From NCBI GenBank assembly GCA_002104945.1, contig MCFH01000008.1:1-64000 (forward strand): a stretch of DNA of 64,000 nt, written 5' to 3'. The stretch comes from Piromyces finnis. Lineage: Eukaryota; Neocallimastigomycota; Neocallimastigomycetes; Neocallimastigales; Neocallimastigaceae. The notes under the pieces are model-generated. The model was not told where the DNA came from. It saw only the letters and a list, made by a program, of their open reading frames with translations, and did not search any database. Shown one piece after another: positions 37,901 through 53,827 of the stretch; positions within the stretch are counted from its first letter, which is position 1, and each line of letters opens with the position of its first letter. The position numbers were made by a program, and so were the translations under genes.

Positions 37901-40049
37901 TTGGGTATTTTTAAAAATTTGTTTTTGTTGTATATATAAAAAATTATAACTTTTTTTTTTTTATTGAAAAAAAGTAATAGAATTGAAATGTAGGTATGAA
38001 TATATATATGTATGAATATTTCAATTATAATAAAAAGAGGATTAGCTGTCTTTTTATTGTTTAGTAATAAAAATTATTTATTTGTTGAGATGAAATGAAA
38101 ACTTTATCAAAAGTAATAATTTTTAAAATTTGTTTCTTTTTTTTTTTTTTAAAAACAAAAACAATAAATACTTTATATATGTTTTTTTTTTAAACAGTAT
38201 ATAACATAACAAATAATACACTTTTTTTTTTTTTTTTTTAGAAAGAAATGATACTAATAAACAATATAATTATTCTTTATTAATATAGAATCATTTATTC
38301 TTTTTTATTTTATAAATTTAATTAATAATATTAATATCATTTATCATTTATTTATTTTAATAAGCATCGGATGACCCAAACCTACTTTATAAATTATATA
38401 AATTAAAATATATAAATTTATTCATGGAACGGTTACCGATGGCATTAGAGAACTTATAATTTGAAAAATATTAAACTTTTTTTTTTTTTTTTTAATTATA
38501 CAAGATTTTAATTATTAATAATTATAAAAATTATCATTAGGTTAACCTAGAAAAATATTGGATTTTAGCCATCCAATATGATTATAGAAATATATAGGTA
38601 TATTTTTTGTTTTTATATATATGTTTGGATTTTTTTTTCTTAAATATTCAGTAATGAATTTATATATATATATATTAATAATATTGATCATGAGTTTAAA
38701 ATGTAATAGCTTAATGATAGTTACTAAAAATAAAAATAACATTAAAATAAGGAATTATCTATTACCTACACACTACAATTACCTCTACAAAAGAAAATGA
38801 ATACTATATATGGATTAAAAGTTTTATATAAAATATAAATCATATTTATTCTTTTTAATAATAGTTTAAAAGTATACGATGATGTATAATAGCAATAAAG
38901 TAAAATATAATTAAAATATAATTGCCTTTTTTTTTTTTTTTTATAAAGTTTCCTTCAAATTATCTTTTAAAAGTTTAATTTTTTTTTTAAAGTCTAACTC
39001 TATTTATAATGAAAAAAAAAAAAAAAACTATAATTTTAATAATTATTACCATTCATTTCATTATAAAAGTCATTTGATAAAAGATGAATTTAAAAATAAC
39101 TTTTTATTTTATTTGTTACATTTCACTGAGAAACACTTTTTTTTTTTTTTTTTTTAACCCTATAAACTTATAAATTTTGAATGAAAAAAGTCACATTCAA
39201 TTATGTCATCATGCAATAATCTTGTGATTTCAGATGATTTTTTTTTCATTTTTTAATATCTATTGATTATCCAATAAAAATTCAATACAATGAAACTATG
39301 GATCATACATTTACATTCATTCGATGTCAACATTTATCATTAATCGTGTTAATGATAGCATAATTGAATCATTAAAAAAAAAAACAGCTGTTAATTTCAT
39401 CCCATTGGTATGTCTAATACTAAATAGTGACAATAGTATCTATCTTTTTTTTTTTTTAATTCCTAAACATATTAAAATTTAGTTAATTTATTTTTATGAA
39501 AATAAAAATAGATTTGAAAAGTTTACAAGTTTTATTAATTCTTACTTAATACTTTTCTACTTTTTTTTTTTTTATGTTTACCCTTAATATAAAAAAGGGG
39601 AGTAAAGGAAAGAAAAGAGTATACATATATATATACATAAAATTTTTTAATTTTTAAATTGTTTTATTTTATTTTATTTTTTTTATTGTTATTATTTATT
39701 GTTATTTATTTTTTTTTTTTTTTTTTTTTTTTTTGTTGTTGAATCTATACTCAAAGGTATACAATTTTATAAAAGATGTATATATATAAATCAAATCAAA
39801 TGAGAGAAAAAAAAAAGATTAAAATTTTAGTCAAAAGAAGAAAAGGTGGAATGAATGTTTTTTTTTTTTTTTTTTCATGATAATATTAATAATGAAAAGA
39901 ATAATGGTGTTTTTTCCTTTTTTGTAAAAAGGAATGAATGGATGAAAAAAAAAAAAAAAAAAGATGATAGTACATAGAAATAGATAAATTATTTATTTGT
40001 TGTTATTATTTATTACTGAGGGGATTTTCTTTTTTGGCTTAAATTACAT
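34648..40049. other. 5.4-kb gene-poor AT-rich region
   Basis: The first part is the upstream flank of the phosphatase gene. TAA arrays (34856-34921), long T and A runs (35565-36180), a CAT/CACCAT repeat (36455-36482), a 52-bp tandem repeat (37641-37830), small inverted repeats (38560-38582, 39339-39358) and more T runs follow. I looked for spliced exons on both strands and found no conserved protein. A short GC-richer stretch at 36505-36555 contains GTAAGA and could be a non-coding exon end, but I cannot support a gene. Confidence 0.5.
37641..37830. repeat. 52-bp tandem repeat
   Basis: TATTAATACT restarts at 37641, 37693, 37745 and 37797, 52 bases apart. Each unit has ATT trinucleotides, ACAACGATC and a CTAT run; the CTAT part varies (CTACCTAT in the first unit). 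Confidence 0.9.
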
Positions 40050-43000
40050 TTAAACTCTTTCCATTTCTAAATACATTTGATCAATGGCTTTTCTGTATTT
40101 CTTGATAGCAACATTACGTTTAAGTTTAAATACAGGTGTTCTATATTTTTTTTTTTTTTTTTTTAAAAAAAAGAAAATGTATTAGTAAAATACAGATATA
40201 TATTTTTAATAATTTTGTAGATATTGTATATATATATATATTTTCTTTATTTATCCTGTTCTATTCTATTTTATCCTATCCTATTCTATCCTACTCTATT
40301 CTATTCTATTTTATCCTATTCTTCCTATCCTTTCCTATCCTATTCTATTCTATTTTATCCTATTCTATCCTATTCTATCCTACTCTACTCTATTCTATTT
40401 TATCCTATTCTATTCTATCCTATCCTATCCTATCCTCCTATAGGTATGCATTTTTTTTTTTAAAAAAAAGAAAAAAAACTTACAATAAATTATTTTCGGT
40501 GGAGAAGGGTTCAGTTTCAAAAACAATGTTACGAAGACATTCAAATCCTTTGAGATCATTGGCACGACAGTGCTTGTCAAGTTCTGTGAGCATTGCTTTC
40601 TTTAATTCTGGGTTGGAATAAAGATCCTTTAATGGCATGGTATCGGCTTCGGCTACTTGAAGGGTATTTAAGGCATATTGACGAATTTCTGGTTCATCCG
40701 GAACAATAACACCAACAAGGGAATTTTGAAGGGATTCACCGTGAACAAAGGCTTGCTCTACCAATTCATGGTTAATTAAAACATTTTCAATCTTTTCCGG
40801 GGCAACATATTCTCCTTGGGCTAACTTGAAAATATTTTTAACACGATCGATAATCTTTAAACGTCCCTTTTCATCCCACATACCAATATCACCGGTATGA
40901 CACCAACCTTCTTCATCCTTGGTATCTGCCGTAACCTCTGGCATTTTATAATATTCTTTAAAGACATTAGGTCCTTTGACCATAATTTCACCTCTTGGGA
41001 ATGGTTTATCTTCAGAGGTGTAGTTCATTTCTGGTATATCACGAAGTTTAATTTCACAACATGGCCATGGTACACCATTATTACCGGCTTCTGTTTCATT
41101 ACGACGAGTAAGTGAGATACATCCGACGGTTTCGGTAGAACCATAGCCTTCAAAAATTTCACAAGAAAAGGAAATACGCATAAAGTCCATAACATCTGAA
41201 GAAAGTGGCGCTGAACCCACTAACATGACCTTAATTTCCCCTCCTAATTTTTCACGAATAGATTTAAAAACAAGACCATCCCAAAGCCAATGGGTTAATT
41301 TACCCTTGGTTAATCCTCTCATTTTTGATTTACAGGCCCAGTTAAAGAGGAAACGAACAATGGCAGGTTTGGTGGCAATAGTTTTATTAACAACACCATA
41401 AACACGATTTAAAAGACGTGGAACGGTAATGAAACAGGTTGGCTTCAATGCATTAATATCACTCATGACATTCTTGACACTTCCGGTGTAAAAACCAATT
41501 CTAGCACTAAGGAAAACAAAACTATGAAAGATGGCTTGTTCAAAGACATGTGCCAATGGTAAATAAGAGATATAACAGTCGGTTTCATCAAATTGATAGA
41601 GTTGTTTACTAAGAATAACAAGATAGACACTACCTACAAAACATAACATATTACGGTGAGTGAGAACAACACCTTTTGGTTTACCAGTTGTACCAGAGGT
41701 ATAACAAATTAATGCAGTATCTTCTAATTCTGGTTCAATTGGATCTGTTTTGAAGGATGCGTCCGCTTCAACCTCCTTTTCTATATCTTCTAGGGTAATA
41801 ACATTTACACCTAATTCTTTTAAAATGGACATATCTTCATCAGAAGGTTGGGTAAATGCAATTAAAGTTTTAATATTAGTTTTGAAATTTGGAATTGAAG
41901 CTAAAAGTTTAATTTTTTCTGCGCTTGAAGCAATCATGTTCATTTCAGTTTGTTCAATAATCATTTCTAATGAGGTGATACCAAGAGTATCGTATAATGG
42001 AACAATAGTACCATTATTATAAAAAGTACCAAACATAGTATAGGCCTAGTAAAGTTGATATTAATATATTTTATAAATTAAAAGGATCATAAATTTTAAT
42101 TTCGTATAGCGTATAACCGCCGTATCGTTATATCATGATATTTAATTATTCATTCATTATTGTAACAAATATATAGAATATAATAAATATTATTTTATTA
42201 TTTAGTATTTTGTTTTATAAAATAAAAAAAAAAAAAAAAAAGATAAAGTTTAAATAGAAAATAACATTTATTAGTAAATAAATAAAAATATATTTACCCA
42301 TTGTAAAGAATTTATACCAATGATACCAATAAAAGAACCCTTTTGAATATTTAATTTTTTGTTGAAATAGGCCCTATTATCGTCATAGTCATGAATATTC
42401 ATATTATTTGTTAAATGATATTTAAAACAGGTCATTAATCCATTAATGTATATAAATATATATTAATATGGTGAAATTAGTATTATGCTTGTTTTGCTTT
42501 TTTTTTTTTTTTTTTTTTTGTATGATTTGTTCAATTTTATTTTATTTTATTTTATTTTATTTTTAGAAAATTAAATAATTTTAATGTATTTTTTTTTTCA
42601 ATTTACCCATAACGTTTAACATGTTCGTAAAATTCACTATATGTTTGCCATTCATATTCACCAAAAGTTCCGTCTTCATTCTTTTGTCTACTACCTAAGA
42701 ATCTATTGTTTGCTACATTATTTTTTTTTTTTAAAAAAAAAAAAAGAAAGAAATTATTAACGAAATGCATTTTAAAATCAAATTTTCAAGAAAATAATAA
42801 ACACTACTGCTAATGGCAATAATAGTAACAATAATAATAGTATGTGTTCAATAAAAAGGGGTTTTTTTTTTTTTGATGCTTACGACTTTTTTTAACGGTA
42901 AGTTCTAAATTATCTAAAAGAGAATTTACACCTATTGGTTCACCATATAAAGTATCCCAATCTTCACTAACAAAAATTCTTCTTGGCTATAATATAAATT

Positions 43001-43408
43001 AGTTATTTATTTAATAGGGAAATAATATTTTAAATTGATGAATATTTTTTAGTTGGTAAAACTTTTTTTTATTTTTTATTGGAATTAATATTAATATTAT
43101 TATTATTATTATTATTATTTTTAAAAAAATAAAAATTTCTTATTGAACCTATTAAACATGCTGTGTACATGTTTATTTTATATATTATTTTTTATTTAAT
43201 ATGTATATATATATATACAAGAATTTACCTTTCCTTCACCATCCTTTTTTGGGTACTTTGTCATTTCAATAGCACCTGGTGGATTCTTTACATTTTCTTC
43301 GTTAATTGGTCTAGAAAATTCTGGGTAAAGGTTAGCACCATAACCTCTATTGCTAATGTCGTCCTTATCGACGTTAACTGGGTTATTGTTATTTGTATTT
43401 TCTGTCAT
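40050..43408 (-). CDS. Long-chain-fatty-acid--CoA ligase (acyl-CoA synthetase), six exons
   Basis: Exons: 43408-43229, 42986-42884, 42712-42607, 42373-42298, 42045-40484, 40140-40050. All junctions are GT/AG and in phase; 2118 bases, 705 residues, the usual length for eukaryotic ACSL/Faa enzymes. It makes acyl-CoA from fatty acid, ATP and CoA. Seen: FLGSRQ and YSEFYEHVKRYGAYF in the N-terminal part, VPLYDTLG, the P-loop YTSGTTGKPKG (about 270-280), ISYLPLAHVFEQ, GYGSTETVG, GWCHTGDIGMW, IIDRVKNIFKLAQGEYV (fatty-acid signature and hinge) and a C-terminal LLTPVFKLKR. No membrane-targeting signal is obvious. A product of this kind in an organism expected to lack beta-oxidation would serve membrane-lipid synthesis or import; that is inference. 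Confidence 0.95.
40255..40440. repeat. TCCTA/TTCTA pentanucleotide array in the last intron of the acyl-CoA synthetase gene
   Basis: Some 35 degenerate five-base units (CTATT, CTATC, TTATC) run through the intron between exons 5 and 6. They are intronic and not a telomere seed, as they are interrupted and lie 24 kb from any window end. Confidence 0.85.
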
Positions 43409-46220
<2,812 letters not shown>

Positions 46221-47106
46221 TTATAATTCATGTCTTTGGAATACTTTACTATTTAAACAACCGTATCCTGAGGCAACACCTCCTTCATTAGATTTGTTAC
46301 TCTTTGTTCTTAATAAGTAGCCTCCTTGTTCATTTATAACTGGTTTATCTTCAGAATTACTATGAATCGATGAAAAAAAAAATTTTTTTTTTTTTTTTAA
46401 AAATAATTCATTATTACTCTTTTAACATTTATTATAAATGAATAAAAAAAATTAAATAAATCTCTAGTACCTACCTTAAATAAATACCGTAAATACCTAA
46501 TTCGCTAATCACCTTGAAATCTTCAGCATTACCATCACGTACAATTGTACTGTCTTGAACTTCTGGACGAATTAAATCCATTAAAATATAACCTTCCTTT
46601 TCTTTATCCGATAATTTAGCAAGGAATGGTGGAATATCCTTACCATAAATATTATTACCTCCACCTTCACGTTGTGGTTTCATAACAAAATCATCTGGAT
46701 TTTTAGTTAAACGAGTTAAAGCTTCTTTTGAAGCTTCTGATTGATCAAAAGCATAAAGACCTGTGAATGAGGAACGAATAAAGTTGACTTTTTCTTGATC
46801 CTTAATAAATCTATAATTTTTAAAATGTAAAATAATTTTAAAAATTGATTTAAAAAAAAAAATAATTTAATTATATAGAACTTTTTTTTTTTTTTGAGTA
46901 GCTATTATGTATAAATGCATATATATATTACCTTTCAAGATTGCCTGGAATAGCTAACATTTGTTGAATTTTTTTGGTACCAGAAAGGTGATAACCAATA
47001 TTTGGACATTTTACAGCTTTAGATCTTTCAATCTTTAAACGTGCTTGCCACTTTAATAAAAGGGATTGCAATTATTAAATAAAATAAATGTTTTATTAGT
47101 TTGATG

Positions 47107-47137
<31 letters not shown>

Positions 47138-48870
47138 AAAGAATTTAAATTGACTCTAAATGAATGTAAAATAATCTAATATATATAAAATATATTCTCA
47201 ACATACTTCAATATCACTTGGGTAATCATTTGGGGTATAACCAGCTCTAAAGTAAGCAACTGAAATTTCTTGTCCATCAATCATCAATTTCTTATCAGGT
47301 CCTTCCAAGGTAGCTTCCTTTTCAATTTCTGCTAAAGATTTTCTTATTAATTTAATACCATGTCTATTATTTTTAATAAAAATAAAAAAATAGTTAGTAA
47401 TTTAAAAATTTAAAATTGTTTTAAATATGAGATGGTCGTAGTGTTGACTGGGGGTTTTTTTTTTTCCTTACTTTTCAAAAAGATTATATTCAATCCAACG
47501 TTGATCAAAAGCATTTCTTTCCATTGGTTGAACAATCATTAATACAATGGCACTAATTTTAATACATAAATGATATATATATATTTTTTTAAAAAAAAAA
47601 GATATTAAAAAGTATTCTTTTTTTTTTTTAAGTATATGATCAATAGATTATTACTTTTTAACACCATATAATTCATGAGCTTTAGCAATACCATTTGCAA
47701 GGGATAAGAATGAATCATTGAAAGGTATATTCTTTTCATCAATATTACAACTTTCTGGATAAATTTGACGTTTTGCCAAGTATCTATTTTATTTTATAGA
47801 TTTAAATAATAATAATAATAATAAAATTGATTTATATTATTAATACTCTCTTTCAAAAATACTATATAATATTATTTGATATATATATATATATTTTGGG
47901 GGGTTTCCTTATGTACCTGTGAAGTTCTGAAGTAAGATAGGATAAACTTGAAAAGGAAGAAGCAATAGTATTGAATTCAACTTGTTGAAGAGTTTGTTCA
48001 TTATTTTTGTTATGAATCATGTAATCGGAACGATGAATACCAAGAGTAATATTCTATAATTTTATCATTTCCAATTTATTATTATAAAAAATAAATATAT
48101 GTAAAAAAAAAAAAAAAAAAGTATTAATTACCACTTTCTGATTAAATGGAATAAATTTATATTTATTAAATTAGGATAGATTATTATTAATATTTGTTTT
48201 TTTTTATTCTATCAGTTTTTAATAGTGCCTTTTTTTTTTTTTTTTTTTTTTTTGAAAAAAGAAATAAAAAAAAAATAACAATTATGATTTTAAATAATAA
48301 CCTGAGCTGTTCCTTCCTTTTGAACTTTTTGATAAATATCGTACAAGTTGGTGATGAAATTGTCAGAATTTCCTAAGCTGTAATATTTAATTTTAAATAA
48401 TAATAAGTTTAATTTTCACAAAGAATTTAAAGTTAAACAGTTATTATACAAATAACAACGACAACGACAACAACAATAATATATATTTGTTATCCTATTA
48501 GCATTACTTGTAATATTAATATTATGGATAATTTCAAAAATTAAATTTTTGAAAAACCAAAAAAAAAAGTATTTCTTTGGTAGTATAAATAATACCTTTT
48601 GACAGCAGTGTCAATAAATTCTTTATCCTTTGAAATAGAATGGAAAAGTTCGTTGTAAATTGGTTGAAGTTCTCTAGCTTTTTGGAAACAAGTTTTTGAG
48701 AATGGTGCTGGGGTAAGAGCAAATGGAGCATGAGTAGCTGCATATTTTATTGGTTCTGGTATAGCTTGGGTTGAGCAAGAAAAAGTTAAAGGAACTCTAT
48801 AGTTGAGACCATGAGCAAGAGCCCAATCGATAGCATGTCTAATAACGACACCTTTTGTAGTGTTATTCAT
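46221..48870 (-). CDS. Glutathione synthetase, nine exons
   Basis: Exons: 48870-48596, 48377-48302, 48053-47917, 47783-47655, 47552-47472, 47363-47207, 47050-46932, 46810-46475, 46359-46221. Every junction is GT/AG and in phase; 1449 bases, 482 residues, the normal eukaryotic length. The enzyme joins gamma-glutamylcysteine and glycine using ATP, the second step of glutathione synthesis, as a cytosolic dimer. Seen: [39 protein letters not shown] (substrate-binding signature), [40 protein letters not shown], the glycine-rich ATP lid [11 protein letters not shown] (about 368-378) and the C-terminal LLRTK...EGGVASGYG. No organelle targeting signal. Complete and apparently functional. Confidence 0.97.
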
Positions 48871-50288
48871 TTTATTATCTTTTTATTATTATTATTATTA
48901 TTATTTTAATTTTTAATGTTGTTAATAAAAAAATTATTAATAATAATTAATTTAGTTTTAATTGAAATTTAAGTCATTTCGGATAGATTTGAAATTTGAA
49001 ATGTCATTGATTTTTTTTAAAGTAAAAAATTAAAGAAGAAGAAGAAGAAGAAGAAGAAAAAGATGGTTAGACAACATTTTATATCCAACACATAATATTA
49101 AAAAAAAAAAAATAAGTAAATTTCCATAGTTTACTTACTACTATCTAATATACAATTAGGAGTAGACATTGGATATTGTAATAAATATAATAATAAATAT
49201 TTATTTTTATTGATAGATTTGAATAAATAATATTAAAAAAAAAAAAAAAAAAAAAAAAAGGAAAAATGTATAAAAAAAAAATAAAAAAGTGGAAATTTAA
49301 TACCTTTTTATTTTAAACAAGTTTTTTTTTTTTTATTTTATTATACCGCACACACACCACTTTTAAACTATTTATTAATAGATAAAAAAATAAAAAATTT
49401 TTTTTTAAAAGTGGATTATTAATATTAATAAAAAAAAATTTTTTTTAATTAATTATCGGATTAAAGATCCACCATTTTTTAAGGAAAAAAAAAAAAAAGA
49501 TGCTTATTAGAAAAAGAGATAAAAGGAACTTTTTTTTTTTTTTTAGTAATTAATGAATTTTATTTTATTTTAAATATAAAAGTTAAAAGTAAATAATAAT
49601 CATAACACTAATAGTAATAATAAAATAATATATAAATATATATATTATTTAAATAAATAAAAAAATTATTATTAAAAAAAAAAAAAGAACATGAAATATT
49701 GAATTTTTTTTTTATTTTATTTTAAAAAGAACAAACCATTATTACATTTAATTACCCTTTTATTGTGCAGGTAAAGAATAAATAAATAAATAAATAAATA
49801 ATTATTAAATCATTCAATAATTCAATAATAATAGTAAAAAAAAAATATTTATTATTAATTTGGTTTAAATTTACCAAAGTGAGAGTGAGGGTAATATATA
49901 TATTAAAAAATAAAGAAAAAAGAAAATGAAAAAAAAAAAAAAAAAGATATAAAAATCTATCATTTATATATTTTGATAGGTAATAATTACTCTTATTTTA
50001 AACCATTTTCTTATTAGGAATAAATAGATACTGTATCTGAAATAATTGAAAAGGTATTTCAATATTTTTTCTATATGTTTTTTTTTTTTAAATTACATTT
50101 TAATAGGGGGTTTTAATAAAATAAAAATAGGTAGTGGAAAAATCTCTAATACTATAATACATGTTTCTATTCTTGTGTTTTTTTTAATATTATTCTATTT
50201 TTGTGTTTATTAACAACTACTATTATTGCTACTATTGATATCACTGTTATCTTGACTATTTAAAGTTAAAAAAAAGTATAAAAGGTTG

Positions 50289-50319
<31 letters not shown>

Positions 50320-50752
50320 GGGGGGGGGAGGGTGTGAAGAAAGGGTTAATATTACATTATAGAATTATGTTTTTCACGTTTTGAATTTGTATTTTCATTA
50401 CCCTATTACAATTAAAAATAAAAAATCAAATAAAATCAAAATATATAAAATATATAAAATATATAAAATATATAAAATATATAAAATATGTCGGTAGATA
50501 TCATTAGCAATAATAATAAAAGAGTTAGGGTGAATATATTTAATAGAATAATTATTTTTCATATATATATATATAATATCAATCAATAATATATAAAGGG
50601 TATTAGATTAAAATCATAATAAAAATAAAATCTTTAAAAAAAAAAAAACAGAGATAGGTAAAAAAAATTAAAATTTACGATATAAAAAAAAAATTGATCC
50701 TCTAAAATAATTGTAGGTAAAAACTATATAGAGATATTGATTTTTAAACTCC
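48871..50752. other. AT-rich intergenic stretch, no gene seen
   Basis: Upstream flank of glutathione synthetase and 3' flank of the PH-domain gene. It holds an AAG run (49035-49060), a TATAAAA repeat (50438-50487) and a poly-T/poly-G junction (about 50290-50330) that is likely hard to sequence. No gene is recognised. Confidence 0.5.
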
Positions 50753-52178
50753 TCACAAATCATTCTTTATTATTTTGGATAAACTTTTATTTACCTTATG
50801 CTTACTATTAGAAAAGATAGATTTAAAACGAGTAATGGTAACTTTATAACTGTTATATCTTGGTAATGATTGGAATTTCTTTTTTGGTTGTTCTGCACTT
50901 TTTGAAGTTCTTGGTAAAGTCTTGTTTCTTTCTTCGTATTGACGATTGAATCGGGTGGAAGAGGTGGAAGAAGAAGGTGAAGATGGTAAGGATGGTGATT
51001 GTTGATGTGTATCTGGATATTTTGGTATTGTTTTTGGTGTATTTGTATTTGTGGTGTTGATTTCCAATTGATTTAGATTTGGAACTGAATTGGCATAATT
51101 ATTTTTATTTCCAGAGGATTGTTTATAAAATAAGGATGATCTTGGTAAGGTATGTGGTGAAGATAATTCAATTTGTTTTGATCCATTTGGTTTATTCAAA
51201 TTAGTTGGACTGGAAGGGATACTTGAATTATAAAATGCTGGTATTCTAGGTAAAGTATGTGGACTGATTAAATTGGTACCCTTTTTATTATATAAGGCAT
51301 TATTAATATCATTATAGACATTGGCATCAGAAGTGGGTGATGGATTATAGAAAACAGGTTGTCTTGTGAGTTCATTTTGACTTGAAATTTGATTAGTGGT
51401 GGTGGATTGAGAGGAAATTTGAACCGGTGGAACGATTGGGAGCGAATTAGGGTTAGTGATAGAACTATTATTATTAACAAGGGTACTTGAGGAATCAGCG
51501 GGTTGAATAGAGGAATAATGAATTCCTTGGGGTGAATTAAAGGTATTGCTTGTTGTTGGATTCAAAAGTGAATTAAAACCAGGAATACTAGGGTTAATAA
51601 CATTAATATTATTATTAATAATTGGTTGATTCATAACACTGATTTTATGATGACTATTCATAGTGCCATAATTGACCGGGGTAATATCACTTAATCCAGT
51701 AACCTTATTATTGGGAAGAGATGAAATTGGATTGGTATTACCATGATTACTGTCTTGATTTATTCTTGTAATGTCGTCCGTACTAGGATTAAAAGATTGA
51801 GTTATTTTATCATCTTTTAAATCGTCTAAAAGAGTTTTGGAACTTTCTTTATTATCCAATGAGCTTAATTTTGATTCATTTTCCTTTTCTTTATTATAAT
51901 TTTCAATATATTTTTCAGAACATAAATAGTTATAATTAAAAGAATCATCTGGATTATTACTTAGAGAAAATACTGGTGGATTTGGTTTTGGAATATTTTC
52001 AATGGATTCAATATAATTTTCTTTTTTCAAACAATTCTGTATTCTTTTAACCGTTGGTAAATTTTCATTTTTAATTAACTTGACGTTGTTTTTATTGTTA
52101 AATTCTTTATTGAAAAGAATACTACAAAATCTTAATTTTCTTCCAAGTTCACCCTTTGTACTTTTATTTCCAATATTT

Positions 52179-52234
<56 letters not shown>

Positions 52235-53613
52235 GTTGTTGTTGTTGTTGTTGTTGTTATTGTTGTGTTATTATTATTATTATTATTATTGTTGTTGTTG
52301 TTGTTGTTGTTGTAAAATATATATATGAAAAATAAAATTTTAAAGCAAAAAAATTATAAAAAAAAAAATATTGATAATTAAAATACAGTTTTTAATAGTG
52401 AAATATATTGTAAATATATATATTTTAACAATTACATCCTAAAAGCCTGATTAATACAATGAAGCCATTTATCATATTCAGCACCACCATTACATGAAAA
52501 TTCATAGCTTTGTTGGGGATGGTCTGAATTAATTTTTATAGAATATTTTCTGTCATTACTTGAAATATATGAAACATCTTTTTTTGAAATAAAGATTTCA
52601 ATAGATTAAAATATGAAAAATAAAATAAATAAAATAATAATAAAAAAAAAAAAAGCAATTAATATTTATTTTATAATTGTAATGTAATTAATAAATGAAA
52701 AGGAAAATCATTTTATTTATATGTAAAATCAAGTGGATAATTTACTTGAAAAGTGAATAAATAAAGGATTTGAAAGATCTGCATTTGAATTTAATACTAT
52801 TAATACAGCTTCACCTAAAATTTATGTATTTTTTTTATGAATAATATGTAAATATGGTGAAAAAAAGTATTGGGATTGACATTTAATTATTTTTTTTATT
52901 ATTTTAAAATATATATACCATTTATTGCAGCAATGGTAAGATGCCCTAAATAAAGAGGTGCATTTGGATCCAATGAATAATTTACTATATTTGAAAGCTT
53001 TAATTGAATTAGAAATAAAAAAAAAAAAAAAAAAAATTACGAAATATTAATATTTTTATTTTATTTTTAAAAAATTTTTTTTAATAATACATAGTTAAAA
53101 CATTTACCTTATTATATATATAAAAACAATCATCGATAGATATTGGTAAACATAACATTAAATATGGTCTCGATTTTAAAATAGAATCTTTATGATATAT
53201 TTTCCCTCTAATTTTAAAAAATTGTATTTTTAAATTTAATAAATTAATAAATAAATTCGTTTTCAAGTTATTGTCATTATTCATTATTATTAATAAATCC
53301 TATTGAATAATAATATCAGTATTTCTTTATCAAAATTAAAAAATACAATTTTTTGTTGATGTTAATATTACTATTCATAATTTTATTTATAGTTTTATAA
53401 AATGTCTCGGTGAAAAAATGGTTTAAATATTAAAGTTGATATTCTTATATTCATCTTTATTAATTTTTTTGTTGTTGTTCTTTTTTGTTTTGCAGTAATA
53501 ATATTTTTTTTTTCAAATATATAAAGTAAAGGTATAATAAATTAAAAAAAAAAAGGTAGTAGTTACGTTAAAACAAGAGGTTCGTCTATACTAGAGTAAT
53601 TTATTTGATTCAT
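50753..53613 (-). CDS. PH-domain protein with repeated LPR motifs, six exons
   Basis: Exons: 53613-53567, 53207-53108, 52997-52919, 52814-52746, 52577-52436, 52160-50753. All junctions are GT/AG and in phase; 1845 bases, 614 residues. Residues about 10-145 look like a pleckstrin-homology domain: EPLVLTGKIYHKDS, PYLMLCLP, GEAVLIVLNSNAD, KYSIKINSDHPQQSYEFS and the closing helix AEYDKWLHCINQAF with its diagnostic Trp. The rest is Ser/Pro/Asn-rich and disordered, with a recurring motif: TRQPVFYNPS, HTLPRIPAFYNSS, HTLPRSSLFYKQS, KTLPRTSKS, QSLPRYNSYK. The basic end (RFKSIFSNSKHKVNKSLS) could add membrane affinity. Likely a membrane-recruited scaffold whose tail repeats bind a partner; partner and lipid are unknown. 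Confidence 0.78.
52180..52316. repeat. TTA/TTG compound microsatellite inside an intron
   Basis: Blocks of TTA and TTG trinucleotides fill much of the intron between exons 5 and 6 of the PH gene. In the minus direction they would read as poly-Asn and poly-Gln if retained, but there is no AG upstream of them after the donor, and the first in-phase acceptor is at 52161-52162. Confidence 0.8.
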
Positions 53614-53789
53614 CGTTTAATTCTATATAAATTATACTAAAAAAATAAAAAAAAATTATAGAATAATATTCTACAATATCTATTGTTGAATAATAAAAGT
53701 TACTTTTTATTATAATAAAGGTTTTAAAAGGTGTTTTTTAAAAAAGTTCATTTATCCTTTTTCTTTCTTTCTTTTTTATCTTTGTTAAA

Positions 53790-53827
<38 letters not shown>

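Noticed and set aside
38361-38455. Less AT-rich stretch considered as an intron-containing tRNA
   Set aside because: I could not draw an acceptor stem with matching D and T arms, so no tRNA can be supported.
40136-40621. 161-residue plus-strand open stretch full of Ile, Leu, Ser, Tyr
   Set aside because: It reads through an intronic CCTAT repeat and the antisense of two acyl-CoA synthetase exons.
52080-52328. Poly-Leu/poly-Cys open stretch
   Set aside because: It is a TTA/TTG microsatellite in an intron of the PH gene.
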